NCBI GenBank assembly: GCA_032622095.1
Contig: CP136061.1
Span: forward strand, 263,718,077-263,782,076
DNA length: 64,000 bases
Reading direction: 5' to 3'
From: Siphonodentalium dalli
Taxonomy: Eukaryota > Mollusca > Scaphopoda > Gadilida > Siphonodentaliidae
Below are positions 60,801-64,000 of the stretch, in pieces; position 1 is the stretch's first letter, and each line of letters starts with the position of its first letter. Made by a program: the position numbers and the translations under genes. Under the pieces are notes generated by a model. That model was not told where the DNA came from. It ran no database searches and was given only the letters and a program-made list of their open reading frames with translations.

Positions 60801-62585
60801 AATAATGTATATGTTCAGACTGTCAAGTAATCACAATAATGTATATGTTCAGACTGTCAAGCAATCACAATAATGTATACATGTATGTTCAGACTGTCAA
60901 GCAATCACAATAATGTACATGTTCAGACTGTCAAGCAATAACAATAATGTATATGTTCAGACTGTCAAGCAATCACAATAATGTATATGTTCAGACTGTC
61001 AGGTAATCACAATAATGTATATGTTCAGACTGTCAAGCAATCACAATAATGTATATGTTCAGACTGTCAAGTAATCACAATAATGTATATGTTCAGACTG
61101 TCAGGTAATCACAATAATGTATATGTTCAGACTGTCAAGCAATCACAATAATGTACATGTTCAGACTGTCAAGTAATCACAATAATGTATATGTTCAGAC
61201 TGTCAAGCAATCACAATAATGTATATGTTCAGACTGTCAAGTAATCACAATAATGTATATGTTCAGACTGTCAGGTAATCACAATAATGTATATGTTCAG
61301 ACTGTCAAGTAATCACAATAATGTATATGTTCAGACTGTCAAGCAATCACAATAATGTATACATGTATGTTCAGACTGTCAAGCAATCACAATAATGTAC
61401 ATGTTCAGACTGTCAAGCAATCACAATAATATATATGTTCAGCCCCTGATCTTTCATGGCCATTTGACATTTCTGCAGGAATAATCAGCATAAAATGTCA
61501 AAAACGCATATCGGCCTCTCCAAATTAGTTAACATTAATACTGTTCCACTTTACTTAATAACATGAAGAAATACCTGAATTCCCGATTGTTAAATCAAGA
61601 CATCTAGAGCAGTTGTCTTGGTTTCCCTTATGTTTACTATTGACCTCAAAAATAGATTTATAATGCAGCTTTCTGGCCAATCAAAGATGTTGTTACTTGT
61701 TAATGATCATGGGACCTCACTTAACATGACCAGAACCACATGTTTACCATGAGAATAGGCAACTTGAAATTATTTGCTGCAAAAACTGTCAAAATATTTA
61801 TTTTTTTTAGAAGCAAAAATTTATTTTTGGATTCACTGACCGGTACCTTATCATCACTTTTAATTGCTGATTGGGTAAATGATTTTAGTGGGAGAATAGC
61901 AAATTTGATAATTATTTGAAAATTTTGTCCGAGCACATGTTTACAGTGAATCAGGAAATTTTCAAGGTAAATCTCTTGTTTTTTGTATACAATTGCCATC
62001 TACAATGTTTTTTCTGCATCTTTTAAACGGGTACTGTACACTAACTTTGGCCATTTATGGGACCATTTCCTTTATACTCAACAGAATATATGCAAAAAAT
62101 GAATGAATTTGAGCTATGTGCTCTATCAACGATGCAAACAACATGGAAATTATAACGAACATGATTTTATGGCTCCAGCCATAAATTCATTTTCGTTATA
62201 ATTACCATGTTGTTTGCATCGTTCAGAGAGCACATGCGTGGATTTTGCACTAACCCATGGCTCAAATTCATTCATTTGTTGCATATATTCTATTGAGTAT
62301 AAAAGTAGATCTATGGCCGGATTTGGGATACAGTACCCTTTAAGGATTGGTCAACTTGTGTGCAATTAATTGTAAATTTTAAATGGACACAAATTTTTTT
62401 CCAGTTTGATACCAGTTGAAGTCCCCTGACCCTTAACAGAACATTGTAACTTCTTGTGTTTTTTTATTTCAGTTCAGGAAATGGTTGACTGCCCGTACGA
62501 AACAAAATCAGATAGTTTTTACTTCGTCGAGGATAAGCTGATAATGCACAATAAGGCTGACTATGCTTATAATGGTGGATGCTAA
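24646..62585 (+). CDS. UNC119: UNC119 orthologue, lipid-binding trafficking chaperone (five coding exons)
   Basis: Joined exons 24646-24814, 28535-28648, 32839-32950, 58579-58751 and 62473-62585 give a continuous frame of 226 residues plus TAA; human UNC119 is about 240. Family knowledge: UNC119 is a beta-sandwich of the PDE-delta/UNC119/RhoGDI fold that binds N-terminally myristoylated cargo (transducin alpha, ciliary proteins, Src kinases) and releases it to GTP-bound ARL3 or ARL2. Visible family blocks, in order, are SPDDILRL (residues about 44-51), [20 protein letters not shown] (about 68-87), [14 protein letters not shown] (about 107-120), [15 protein letters not shown] (133-147), [14 protein letters not shown] (about 159-172) and [20 protein letters not shown] near the C-terminus. 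The N-terminus is basic and low in complexity, as is usual. All introns are GT-AG and phases match at every junction (1, 1, 2, 1). Start: the first in-frame ATG after an upstream stop at 24571, with A at -3. Residues 96-106 form an acidic loop ([11 protein letters not shown]) that I do not recognise from vertebrate copies. No other host gene is visible in the window. Confidence 0.95.
25617..25718. repeat. Long hairpin in UNC119 intron 1
   Basis: 48-base arms (25617-25664 and 25671-25718) with two mismatches and a 6-base loop. Adjacent 25736-25885 shares CATGACCACGTTGAA-type segments with 43684-43730. Confidence 0.85.
26100..26198. repeat. 28-bp direct duplication around a 39-bp templated insert
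   Basis: 26100-26127 is repeated exactly at 26171-26198. The 43 bases between contain 39 that are identical to 23827-23865 in the same orientation. Confidence 0.85.
26340..26540 (+). repeat. Inverted-repeat element shared with 35.95-36.12 kb
   Basis: CCCCGGTGATTTCC, GTTCATAAACCTATGAACG and GTCTACCGTAACGCTATGGG recur in reverse complement at 35965-36105. It has an internal CATAAACCTATGAACG/CGTTCATAGGATTATG inverted pair. Confidence 0.65.
26691..26718. repeat. Perfect 28-bp palindrome
   Basis: TATAGACTATACTA followed by its exact inverse TAGTATAGTCTATA. Confidence 0.9.
28535..28648 (+). CDS. UNC119: UNC119 coding exon 2
   Basis: 114 bases, phase 1 in and phase 1 out, residues 57-94. Starts after TTTTACAG and encodes [14 protein letters not shown] followed by [20 protein letters not shown], the first strands of the UNC119 fold. 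Donor GTAAGC follows at 28649. Joining exon 1 directly to this exon reconstitutes the conserved sequence with one arginine codon across the junction. Confidence 0.93.
29691..32371. mobile_element. hAT-like element, TAGTGATGAGCCGATGAT ends
   Basis: TAGTGATGAGCCGATGATTA at 29691 and ATCATCGGCTTATCACTA ending at 32371, with further CGATT/GCCGATT-rich similarity over about 90 bp each side. ATACTGGA precedes the left end and recurs 11 bases after the right end. No transposase seen. A second element (30517-31572) is nested inside. Confidence 0.65.
30517..31572. mobile_element. Non-autonomous hAT element, CAGGGTTTCCGCCAGG ends
   Basis: CAGGGTTTCCGCCAGG at 30517 and CCTGGCGGAAACCCTG ending at 31572; GTGAAGG (7 bp) abuts both ends. 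Length 1056 bp. GACGGGAC and poly-G (31261-31276) inside. A reverse-oriented fragment lies at 44076-44320. Confidence 0.83.
32430..32570. repeat. Fragment of the 54-55 kb long-TIR family
   Basis: TCGTAACTCCACTGCAGTGAC, ACCGGGGTATTACCCC and TCAATTACTTTGATTATAGC match the right-hand terminal 120 bp of 53959-55118. Confidence 0.75.
32839..32950 (+). CDS. UNC119: UNC119 coding exon 3
   Basis: 112 bases, phase 1 in and phase 2 out, residues 95-132. The acceptor is TTTTTTTCAG. It opens with an acidic run ([14 protein letters not shown]) where human UNC119 has a more basic linker, then the highly conserved [20 protein letters not shown]. Donor GTGAGT is at 32951. The acidic run lies where the family has a surface loop. 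Confidence 0.93.
33528..33895. repeat. Two GCAGAATGAGGTCCCC-family foldback copies
   Basis: One at 33528-33625 (AATGAGGTTCCCAGAGGGT against GGGAACCTCATTCTGC) and one at 33808-33895 (AGGTCCCCAGAGGGTGAATT with CACTAAATTCAG). The sequence between them resembles 50110-50335, so both lie in a longer shared repeat. Confidence 0.65.
34139..34173. repeat. Solo end of the mariner-like foldback MITE
   Basis: TACAGTAATGCCCTAAATAA followed by TCGACTCCTTAA matches the terminus of the copies at 49-63 kb, then the sequence diverges at once. Confidence 0.7.
34377..35935 (+). repeat. Direct duplication with insertion in the first copy
   Basis: TATACAGGCTTTGCTACACC (34380 and 35300) through TAGCTTATAGTGTCGTAATT, then GCACGCGCAAGTAGATCGGA (34772 and 35480) through TTCCTACCCCAACTAGTC (35168 and 35870). 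The first copy has about 215 extra bases (about 34508-34728). Part recurs in reverse complement at 47045-47175. Contains three TGCGCATGCGC sites. Confidence 0.8.
35950..36120 (-). repeat. Reverse copy of the 26.34-26.54 kb element
   Basis: CCCCATAGCGTTACGGTAGA then GTTCATAAACCTATGAACGT and ATCACCGGGGATTGTC. Confidence 0.65.
36121..36639. other. No gene seen
   Basis: Unique-looking AT-rich intron sequence without a recognisable repeat. Confidence 0.4.
37284..38007 (+). repeat. Hairpin-headed element with 170-bp tandem units
   Basis: Starts with the hairpin CCTTTTTTGAAAAAAGG, then (GTCTGTCC)n at 37315-37365, then three 170-bp units starting at 37371, 37541 and 37711 (ATTTTTGGTTTCCGACCGAT... 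GAGTTACGGCCCTTTTT), ending GGCGTATTTTGCCACGCCCT then AGCGATGCTCTTGTTT. The reverse fragment at 9139-9340 is the same family. Confidence 0.78.
38874..39209. repeat. Foldback MITE, TTAAAGGGGTACTGTAC family, copy 2
   Basis: TTAAAGGGGTACTGTACCCT at the left, TTCAGTACCCCTTTA at the right; inverted arms carry ATGGTAAGTATATTGAAAAT and ATAAATTACCATGTTG. Confidence 0.78.
39210..40002. other. No gene seen
   Basis: AT-rich interior of the 4-kb element. The frames at 39588-39902 show no family features. Confidence 0.4.
40011..40319 (-). mobile_element. Short family-H hAT element with 8-bp duplication
   Basis: CAGTGTAGTTTCCAG at 40011 and CTGGAAATTACCCTG ending at 40319, flanked by TTCCAAAC (40003-40010, 40320-40327). 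It shares GGGGACACCTGTTTATATGCC and the GGGCGCC/GGCGCCC inverted motif with the copies at 1-6087 and 45357-46150 in reverse orientation. Confidence 0.85.
40806..41826 (+). repeat. Tandem family-G repeats (ACTAGCAGGTGACCCG)
   Basis: Further copies ending with ACAGACAGAAGTCCCAAAAT and ATATATTAGA, each followed by a new GGTGACCCGACTTCG or a GGGTACCCACTTCAAGGTGA start. Unclassified; possibly SINE-like. Confidence 0.65.
41827..43503 (+). repeat. Three head-to-tail family-G2 repeats with 122-bp internal units
   Basis: Copies begin GACTAGCCGATGAGCC at 41827, 42325 and 43020, and end AGACAGAC...CAAAATATATATGAGA. Each holds a varying number of 122-bp units (AAGTCGATAGCTCCACCCGT, TTCCGAGATCT, TGCGCATGCGCGAAG, GGCGACCCGATAAAA, GGGGCAAGATACATTCACAT). 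The units are CpG-rich and 122 is not a multiple of three, yet both strands stay open for long stretches. The frames are not genes. Confidence 0.85.
43504..43810. other. No gene seen
   Basis: Contains a short segment similar to 25740-25885 (CAAAATCCCATGATCACATTG). Confidence 0.4.
43811..43957. mobile_element. Mariner-like foldback MITE (left end lost)
   Basis: Arms GCAGAATTATGGGTAACTTT ... TTACCCATAATTCTGC around CATCGGAAAGCTC, right end GGGCATTACTGTA. Confidence 0.8.
44076..44320 (-). mobile_element. Fragment of the CAGGGTTTCCG hAT family
   Basis: CAGGGTTTCCG at 44076, then GCAGTATGATGTCACAGTGC and TTTTATGATTGACAGAATAT, the reverse of 30950-31030. Confidence 0.7.
44361..47055 (+). repeat. 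AGCTCACCTGAG-headed tandem-repeat element
   Basis: Head AGCTCACCTGAGACGAAGTC/TCCGGTGGAGCT hairpin, then GTCCGTCTGTCCGTC, then many diverged units of roughly 150-170 bp (TAATTCTTAAAATGTCTTC, TTAGCTTATATTTGGTAT, CAAATGGGGTCACTGGGTCA, GCCAGGGACATAACTC). A second head-like AGCTTACCTGAGATGAAG is at 45169. Family H hAT inserted at 45357-46150. Similar AGCTCACCTGAG heads are common in lophotrochozoan repeats, from memory. Confidence 0.72.
45357..46150 (+). mobile_element. Intact family-H hAT element, empty-site copy of 1-6087
   Basis: CAGGGACATATCCAGGCCGG at 45357 and CTGGATCCTTCACTG ending at 46150; AATTG abuts both sides. It carries the 5' part seen at 1-224, the middle seen at 4515-4673 and the right part seen at 5959-6087 without either interruption. 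Confidence 0.82.
47045..47175 (-). repeat. Reverse copy of the 34.38-34.54 kb segment
   Basis: ATTTAGGGCATTGACTGCAT, then TCTTAGCGCGGAATTACGAC and GGGTAGTTGCATAGAAACCG. Confidence 0.8.
47331..47708. mobile_element. MULE-like MITE with 9-bp target duplication
   Basis: GCTGAAATGGTCACTGTC at 47331 and GACAATGACCATTTCAGC ending at 47708; CTCACTTAC (9 bp) on both sides (47322-47330, 47709-47717). Inside, TTGGGTACCCAGCTT occurs three times on the left and its inverse twice on the right. 378 bp, non-coding. Nine-base duplications are typical of Mutator-like elements. Confidence 0.83.
48155..48240 (+). repeat. tRNA-derived sequence (SINE head or tRNA relic)
   Basis: Box A-like TGGCTTAGTTGG at 48163-48174 and box B-like GGTTTCGAATC at 48216-48226, 53 bases apart. 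The acceptor stem does not pair, so it is not an intact tRNA. Confidence 0.5.
48252..48525. mobile_element. TTAACCCTTCCATGAC-type MITE with two hairpins
   Basis: TTAACCCTTCCATGACTGGA at the left and GCAGCTCCTGTCAAAGAAAG then GGTTGA at the right; two copies of the TATATAAGAGAATGC hairpin inside. Related to 57535-57750. Confidence 0.65.
48649..48996 (+). repeat. Direct duplication of ~175 bp
   Basis: AGTATTTGAACAAGCG, poly-G, CACAAATTCAGAAAAGGGCA and AGAGCACTTGACAGGACCAA occur twice in the same order. Confidence 0.88.
49201..49402. mobile_element. Mariner-like foldback MITE
   Basis: TACAGTAATCGACTCCTTAA at the left, AGGGCATTACTA at the right; long inverted arms with GGAAATATGGCTTGTTGCCA. TA dinucleotides at both ends and CAGTAATG termini suggest a Tc1/mariner relation. 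Confidence 0.82.
49489..49705. mobile_element. Mariner-like foldback MITE, near-perfect palindrome
   Basis: TACAGTAATGCCCAAAGTAA and TTACTTTGGGCATTACTGTA form the outer ends, arms about 105 bases, few mismatches. Confidence 0.88.
50094..50440. repeat. GCAGAATGAGGTCCCC-family element, longer copy
   Basis: TCTGGGGACCTCATTCTGCA at 50103, a middle shared with 33625-33800 (CTGCTATGGGAGACC, ACATCGATTATACATT), and a second foldback at 50346-50438. Confidence 0.68.
51041..51135. repeat. Hairpin, TATATAAGAGAATGCA family
   Basis: CACATATATAAGAGAATGCA on the left and TGTATTCTTTATATATGC on the right. Confidence 0.65.
51522..52640. mobile_element. TTAA-target element with AGGCCCATTT ends
   Basis: TTAAAGGCCCATTTCA at 51522 and TTAAGTGGGCCTTTAA ending at 52640. 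Has a 28-base perfect hairpin arm pair (52330-52357, 52370-52397). No transposase; piggyBac or Kolobok relation inferred from TTAA. Confidence 0.72.
52641..53471. other. No gene seen
   Basis: AT-rich. The frame 53122-53400 is rich in I, F and L with no recognised family and no splice context. GCCGCCATCTTTTA at 52827 is another YY1-like motif. Confidence 0.4.
53472..53573. repeat. Hairpin with 50-base arms
   Basis: 53472-53521 pairs with 53524-53573 with a single mismatch and a 2-base loop; outer GCGATG/CATCGC adds a few more pairs. Confidence 0.92.
53653..53857. mobile_element. Mariner-like foldback MITE
   Basis: Left TATGTAATGCCATAAATAAT, right ATTAGGGCATTACTGTA, arms with AGTCGGAAATATGGCTTG. 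Confidence 0.85.
53959..55118. mobile_element. Long-TIR element, CCGCTATA..AAAGTAATTGACCA ends
   Basis: ACCGCTATACTTAAAGTAAT with TGACCA on the left; TGGTCAATTACTTTGAGAAT with AGCGGT on the right. Subterminal regions are dense in CCGCGGT/ACCGCGG and GGGGT..CACCCCG repeats over about 120 bp. No clear target duplication and no transposase. A fragment of its right end is at 32430-32570. Confidence 0.72.
55480..55556. repeat. Perfect hairpin with 38-base arms
   Basis: 55480-55517 is the exact inverse of 55519-55556 around one base (G). Confidence 0.95.
56247..56393. repeat. AATTAC-rich low-complexity tract
   Basis: Irregular repeats of CAATTACAATTACA and its variants over about 150 bases. Confidence 0.85.
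56625..56834. mobile_element. Mariner-like foldback MITE
   Basis: TACAGTAATGCCCTAAGAAA on the left, arms with GGCTTGTTGCCATTCATCGG, centre CTCTCCCCGAGAG; right end decayed (GTCGTTTACTTAGG). Confidence 0.82.
56835..57534. other. No gene seen; GACTTATTTTGACTTAG repeats
   Basis: Diverged tandem-like units with TTTTGACTTAGAAAATT and AACAAATATGAACC, resembling the interior of the hairpin-headed families. Confidence 0.45.
57535..57750. mobile_element. TTAA-target MITE with two hairpins
   Basis: TTAACTGTTTCATGATGGGA on the left and ATCATCAAAGGGTTAA on the right; CGCTGGCGCAGC palindrome near the left; two TATATAAGAGAATG hairpins inside. Related to 48252-48525. Confidence 0.65.
57792..58080. mobile_element. 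TTAA-target MITE, TTAACCTCTTCGGTGCTATG ends
   Basis: TTAACCTCTTCGGTGCTATG at 57792 and TAGCAGCGAAGAGGTTAA ending at 58080; ACGTC-rich interior including a perfect TACGGACGTAAAAGTGC segment with its own short hairpin. Confidence 0.78.
58330..58511. mobile_element. Mariner-like foldback MITE
   Basis: TACAGTAATGTCCCAAATAA on the left and TTTGGGCATTACTGTA on the right, 68 bases upstream of the UNC119 exon 4 acceptor. Part of the right arm is missing. Confidence 0.85.
58579..58751 (+). CDS. UNC119: UNC119 coding exon 4
   Basis: 173 bases, phase 2 in and phase 1 out, residues 132-189. The acceptor is CATTGCAG. Encodes [15 protein letters not shown], then [20 protein letters not shown], then [16 protein letters not shown], the central strands lining the lipid pocket. 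Donor AGTAAGT follows. Confidence 0.94.
58815..59186. repeat. Possible degenerate inverted-repeat element
   Basis: TACAGTGTCCTAAGTAAATG with GGGTGGCACCCCAGTTAC on the left and CCCCAGTTACTGGGCGC with GGCAGTACAGTA on the right. Weak similarity to the 53959-55118 ends. Confidence 0.35.
60173..61442 (+). repeat. 34-bp minisatellite, 37 units
   Basis: Unit ACTGTCAAGCAATCACAATA followed by ATGTATATGTTCAG. Thirty-five units are 34 bases and two (units 21 and 35) are 40 bases with TATACATGTATG. Variants fall into AAGCAA, AAGTAA and AGGTAA types plus GTACATG and ACTGTA substitutions. It ends abruptly at CCCCTGATC. Confidence 0.97.
61443..62023. other. No gene seen
   Basis: Unique-looking intron sequence between the minisatellite and a MITE. 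Confidence 0.4.
62024..62345. repeat. Foldback MITE, TTAAA.GGGTACTGTAC family, copy 3
   Basis: TTAAACGGGTACTGTACACT at the left, GATACAGTACCCTTTAA at the right, with GAACATGATTTTATGGCTCC / GGCTCCAGCCATAAATTCAT at the centre. It lies about 130 bases before the UNC119 exon 5 acceptor. Confidence 0.8.
62473..62585 (+). CDS. UNC119: UNC119 coding exon 5 and stop
   Basis: The acceptor is TTTATTTCAG at 62463-62472. Encodes [20 protein letters not shown] and then [17 protein letters not shown], ending with TAA at 62583-62585. The SDSFYFV and MHNKADY motifs are the usual C-terminal signature. The C-terminal cysteine is not one I recall from vertebrate homologues. Confidence 0.94.
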
Positions 62586-62849
62586 CACATGTAGAGTTAG
62601 TATGTCATTATGGACCTTTTGAAGACTACTATAAGGTAGAAACGGACGTACTTCGGTCGGCATGGAAATGGTGCATTATTTCTCTTATTGATGTGATGTG
62701 CAATCTACGGCCCGGGGATATTGAATCAGATGGAGAACCTACTCTGGGATTGACGACGTGTCAATTGTGGATTGAAGGTGTCTCGTTCTTGGATTGATGA
62801 CATGTCATTCTTGGATTGAGGGTGTGCTGATCTTGGATTGATGATGGGC

Positions 62850-63208
62850 AAGCCTTGAAATAGCGTGTCTGTCATTTGCAGAATGAGGTCCCCAGAGGGT
62901 GAATTTAGTGATGCTACCCCGCATAGCGGGCTAGCATCACCAAATTCACCCTCTGGGAACCTCATTCAGCTGAGGTGTAAGCAGAATGAGGTCCACAGAG
63001 GGTGAATTTGGTGATGCTAGCCTGCTATAATTTGCCCTAAGTAATCGACTCCATAACCACAGCAGAATTATGGGTAACTTTTCAGGAGTTAGTCGAAATA
63101 TGGCTTGTTGCCATTCATCGGAAAGCTCTCTATATGCGGGGTAGCATCACTAAATTCACCCTCTGGGGACCTCATTCTGCAAATGACAGACACGCTATTT
63201 CAAGGCTT
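62850..63208. repeat. Perfect 76-bp inverted repeat in the UNC119 3' UTR
   Basis: 62850-62925 is the exact inverse of 63133-63208 (AAGCCTTGAAATAGCGTGTC ... ). The loop holds a second, imperfect inverted pair of the same GCAGAATGAGGTCC family and half a mariner-like MITE. Confidence 0.92.
63035..63131. mobile_element. Half copy of the mariner-like foldback MITE
   Basis: GCCCTAAGTAATCGACTCCA through AACCACAGCAGAATTATGGG to ATCGGAAAGCTCTC; the second arm is absent. Confidence 0.8.
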
Positions 63209-63297
63209 GATGATGGGTTATTCTTTGAAGGTGTTAATTCTGGGTTGATGATGGGCGACTCTCGGATTGTGGATATATGATGAACATTTTCCCAATG

Positions 63298-63303
63298 AAT
63301 AAA
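63298..63303 (+). terminator. Candidate polyadenylation signal AATAAA
   Basis: First canonical AATAAA after the UNC119 stop, about 715 bases downstream. A T-rich stretch follows further on (about 63438-63447), but no strong GT-rich element is seen right behind it. Confidence 0.55.
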
Positions 63304-63325
63304 AACTGACTAAAGATCAGAGCAA

Positions 63326-64000
63326 TTAACTTCTGTGGATCCTGCCGATCTAAACCGTATGGCATGGCCATGGGATGGTGGATTCAAGATCGTGGGAAAG
63401 AGTCTTCTCTCTGATATGTATCTTGAATGTCTCAGAAATTTTTTTAATTCCACAATTTGTTATGATTCAAAGCATGAAGATGGTATGGATGTTTAGATTG
63501 TAAAAATGACAACTTCAGACTTGGGTTGCTAGTAGTTTCCAGACGTCAGCCTATTCACGTGAGAGCTAGACATTCCCGTTTTGTAGAAACTGGTATAGAT
63601 CATTCAGAGTTCATAACTTAACTTCAAACTTAGGGCAAGCATGATAACCTGATTCATGCACACAGCAGTATAAAGTGACATCGTTAAACGGCAGAATATC
63701 AAGTTTTCTCAGCAATTTAATAATGTTGGAATTCGATGATCTTATTCTCTCCATTGACGATGATCACACAAAATACCACAGCTTGAGTTGATTATGATAA
63801 GCATTAATTTGTTAGTGAACCGAGTGGGTGGTTAGACCACAGTCAAACTGATTTTATCGCATAATTATGATTTCCGTGAAGGCACCTCGTCATTCAACTT
63901 ATCGGCATAAGCTGAGCGTTTGTGCGGGTATCACATGGTGCATTTGCGCCAAGAATATTTCTATAGCAAACCAAGTTGGAAGTTTCTCAGTTTTACAACC
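63326..64000. other. No gene seen
   Basis: Sequence downstream of the inferred UNC119 poly(A) site, without a recognisable repeat or coding segment. Confidence 0.4.

Larger units (their letters stand above)
58752..62472 (+). other. UNC119 intron 4 (3.7 kb)
   Basis: Phase 1 GT-AG. Holds a possible degenerate element (58815-59186), unassigned AT-rich DNA to 60172, the 34-bp minisatellite and a foldback MITE. Confidence 0.8.
62586..63325 (+). other. Probable UNC119 3' UTR
   Basis: Non-coding sequence after the stop, inferred to run to a poly(A) site just past the AATAAA at 63298. It contains degenerate repeats of CTTGGATTGATGA (62770-62850), the 76-bp inverted repeat at 62850-63208 and, inside the loop, half of a mariner-like foldback element. 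The transcript end is inferred. Confidence 0.6.

Noticed and set aside
60173-61442. CRISPR-like array of short repeats
   Set aside because: There are no unique spacers; the whole 34-bp unit repeats, so it is a minisatellite in an animal intron.

Overview
The window is nuclear DNA from an intron-rich animal: AT-rich, almost free of long open reading frames, and packed with nested transposable elements. The one host gene I can support is a plus-strand UNC119 orthologue in five coding exons from 24646 to 62585, predicted at 226 residues. The third intron alone is about 25.6 kb. Its protein sequence, the Tx1-type LINE and the many foldback elements suggest a marine invertebrate, most likely a lophotrochozoan such as a mollusc or brachiopod. 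I cannot exclude a cephalochordate or hemichordate.

Layout. 1-6.1 kb: a hAT-type element interrupted by a 5'-truncated Tx1-like LINE (225-4514) and by a second hAT element (4674-5958). An uninterrupted copy of the host element lies at 45357-46150. 6.1-10.5 kb: foldback elements, then a region built on a 20-bp palindrome. 10.6-14.1 kb: an element with long inverted termini and an 8-bp target duplication, enclosing a minus-strand LINE fragment. 14.8-23.6 kb: several non-autonomous hAT elements, a 2-kb long-inverted-repeat element and repeats carrying AAGATGGCGGCC motifs. 24.6-62.6 kb: UNC119, whose introns hold hAT, TTAA-target, mariner-like and MULE-like elements, tandem arrays and long hairpins. 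60.2-61.4 kb: a 34-bp minisatellite of 37 units inside intron 4. 62.6-63.3 kb: the UNC119 3' UTR, which contains a perfect 76-bp inverted repeat.

The genes do not form a system in the bacterial sense. One conserved lipid-binding trafficking factor has introns that have been landing sites for transposons. Many elements could be delimited directly by matching terminal repeats and target-site duplications, and the nesting gives a relative order of insertions. I found no RNA gene beyond one degenerate tRNA-like sequence, no CRISPR array and no convincing second host gene. Most open frames in the window are repeats or shadows of repeats.
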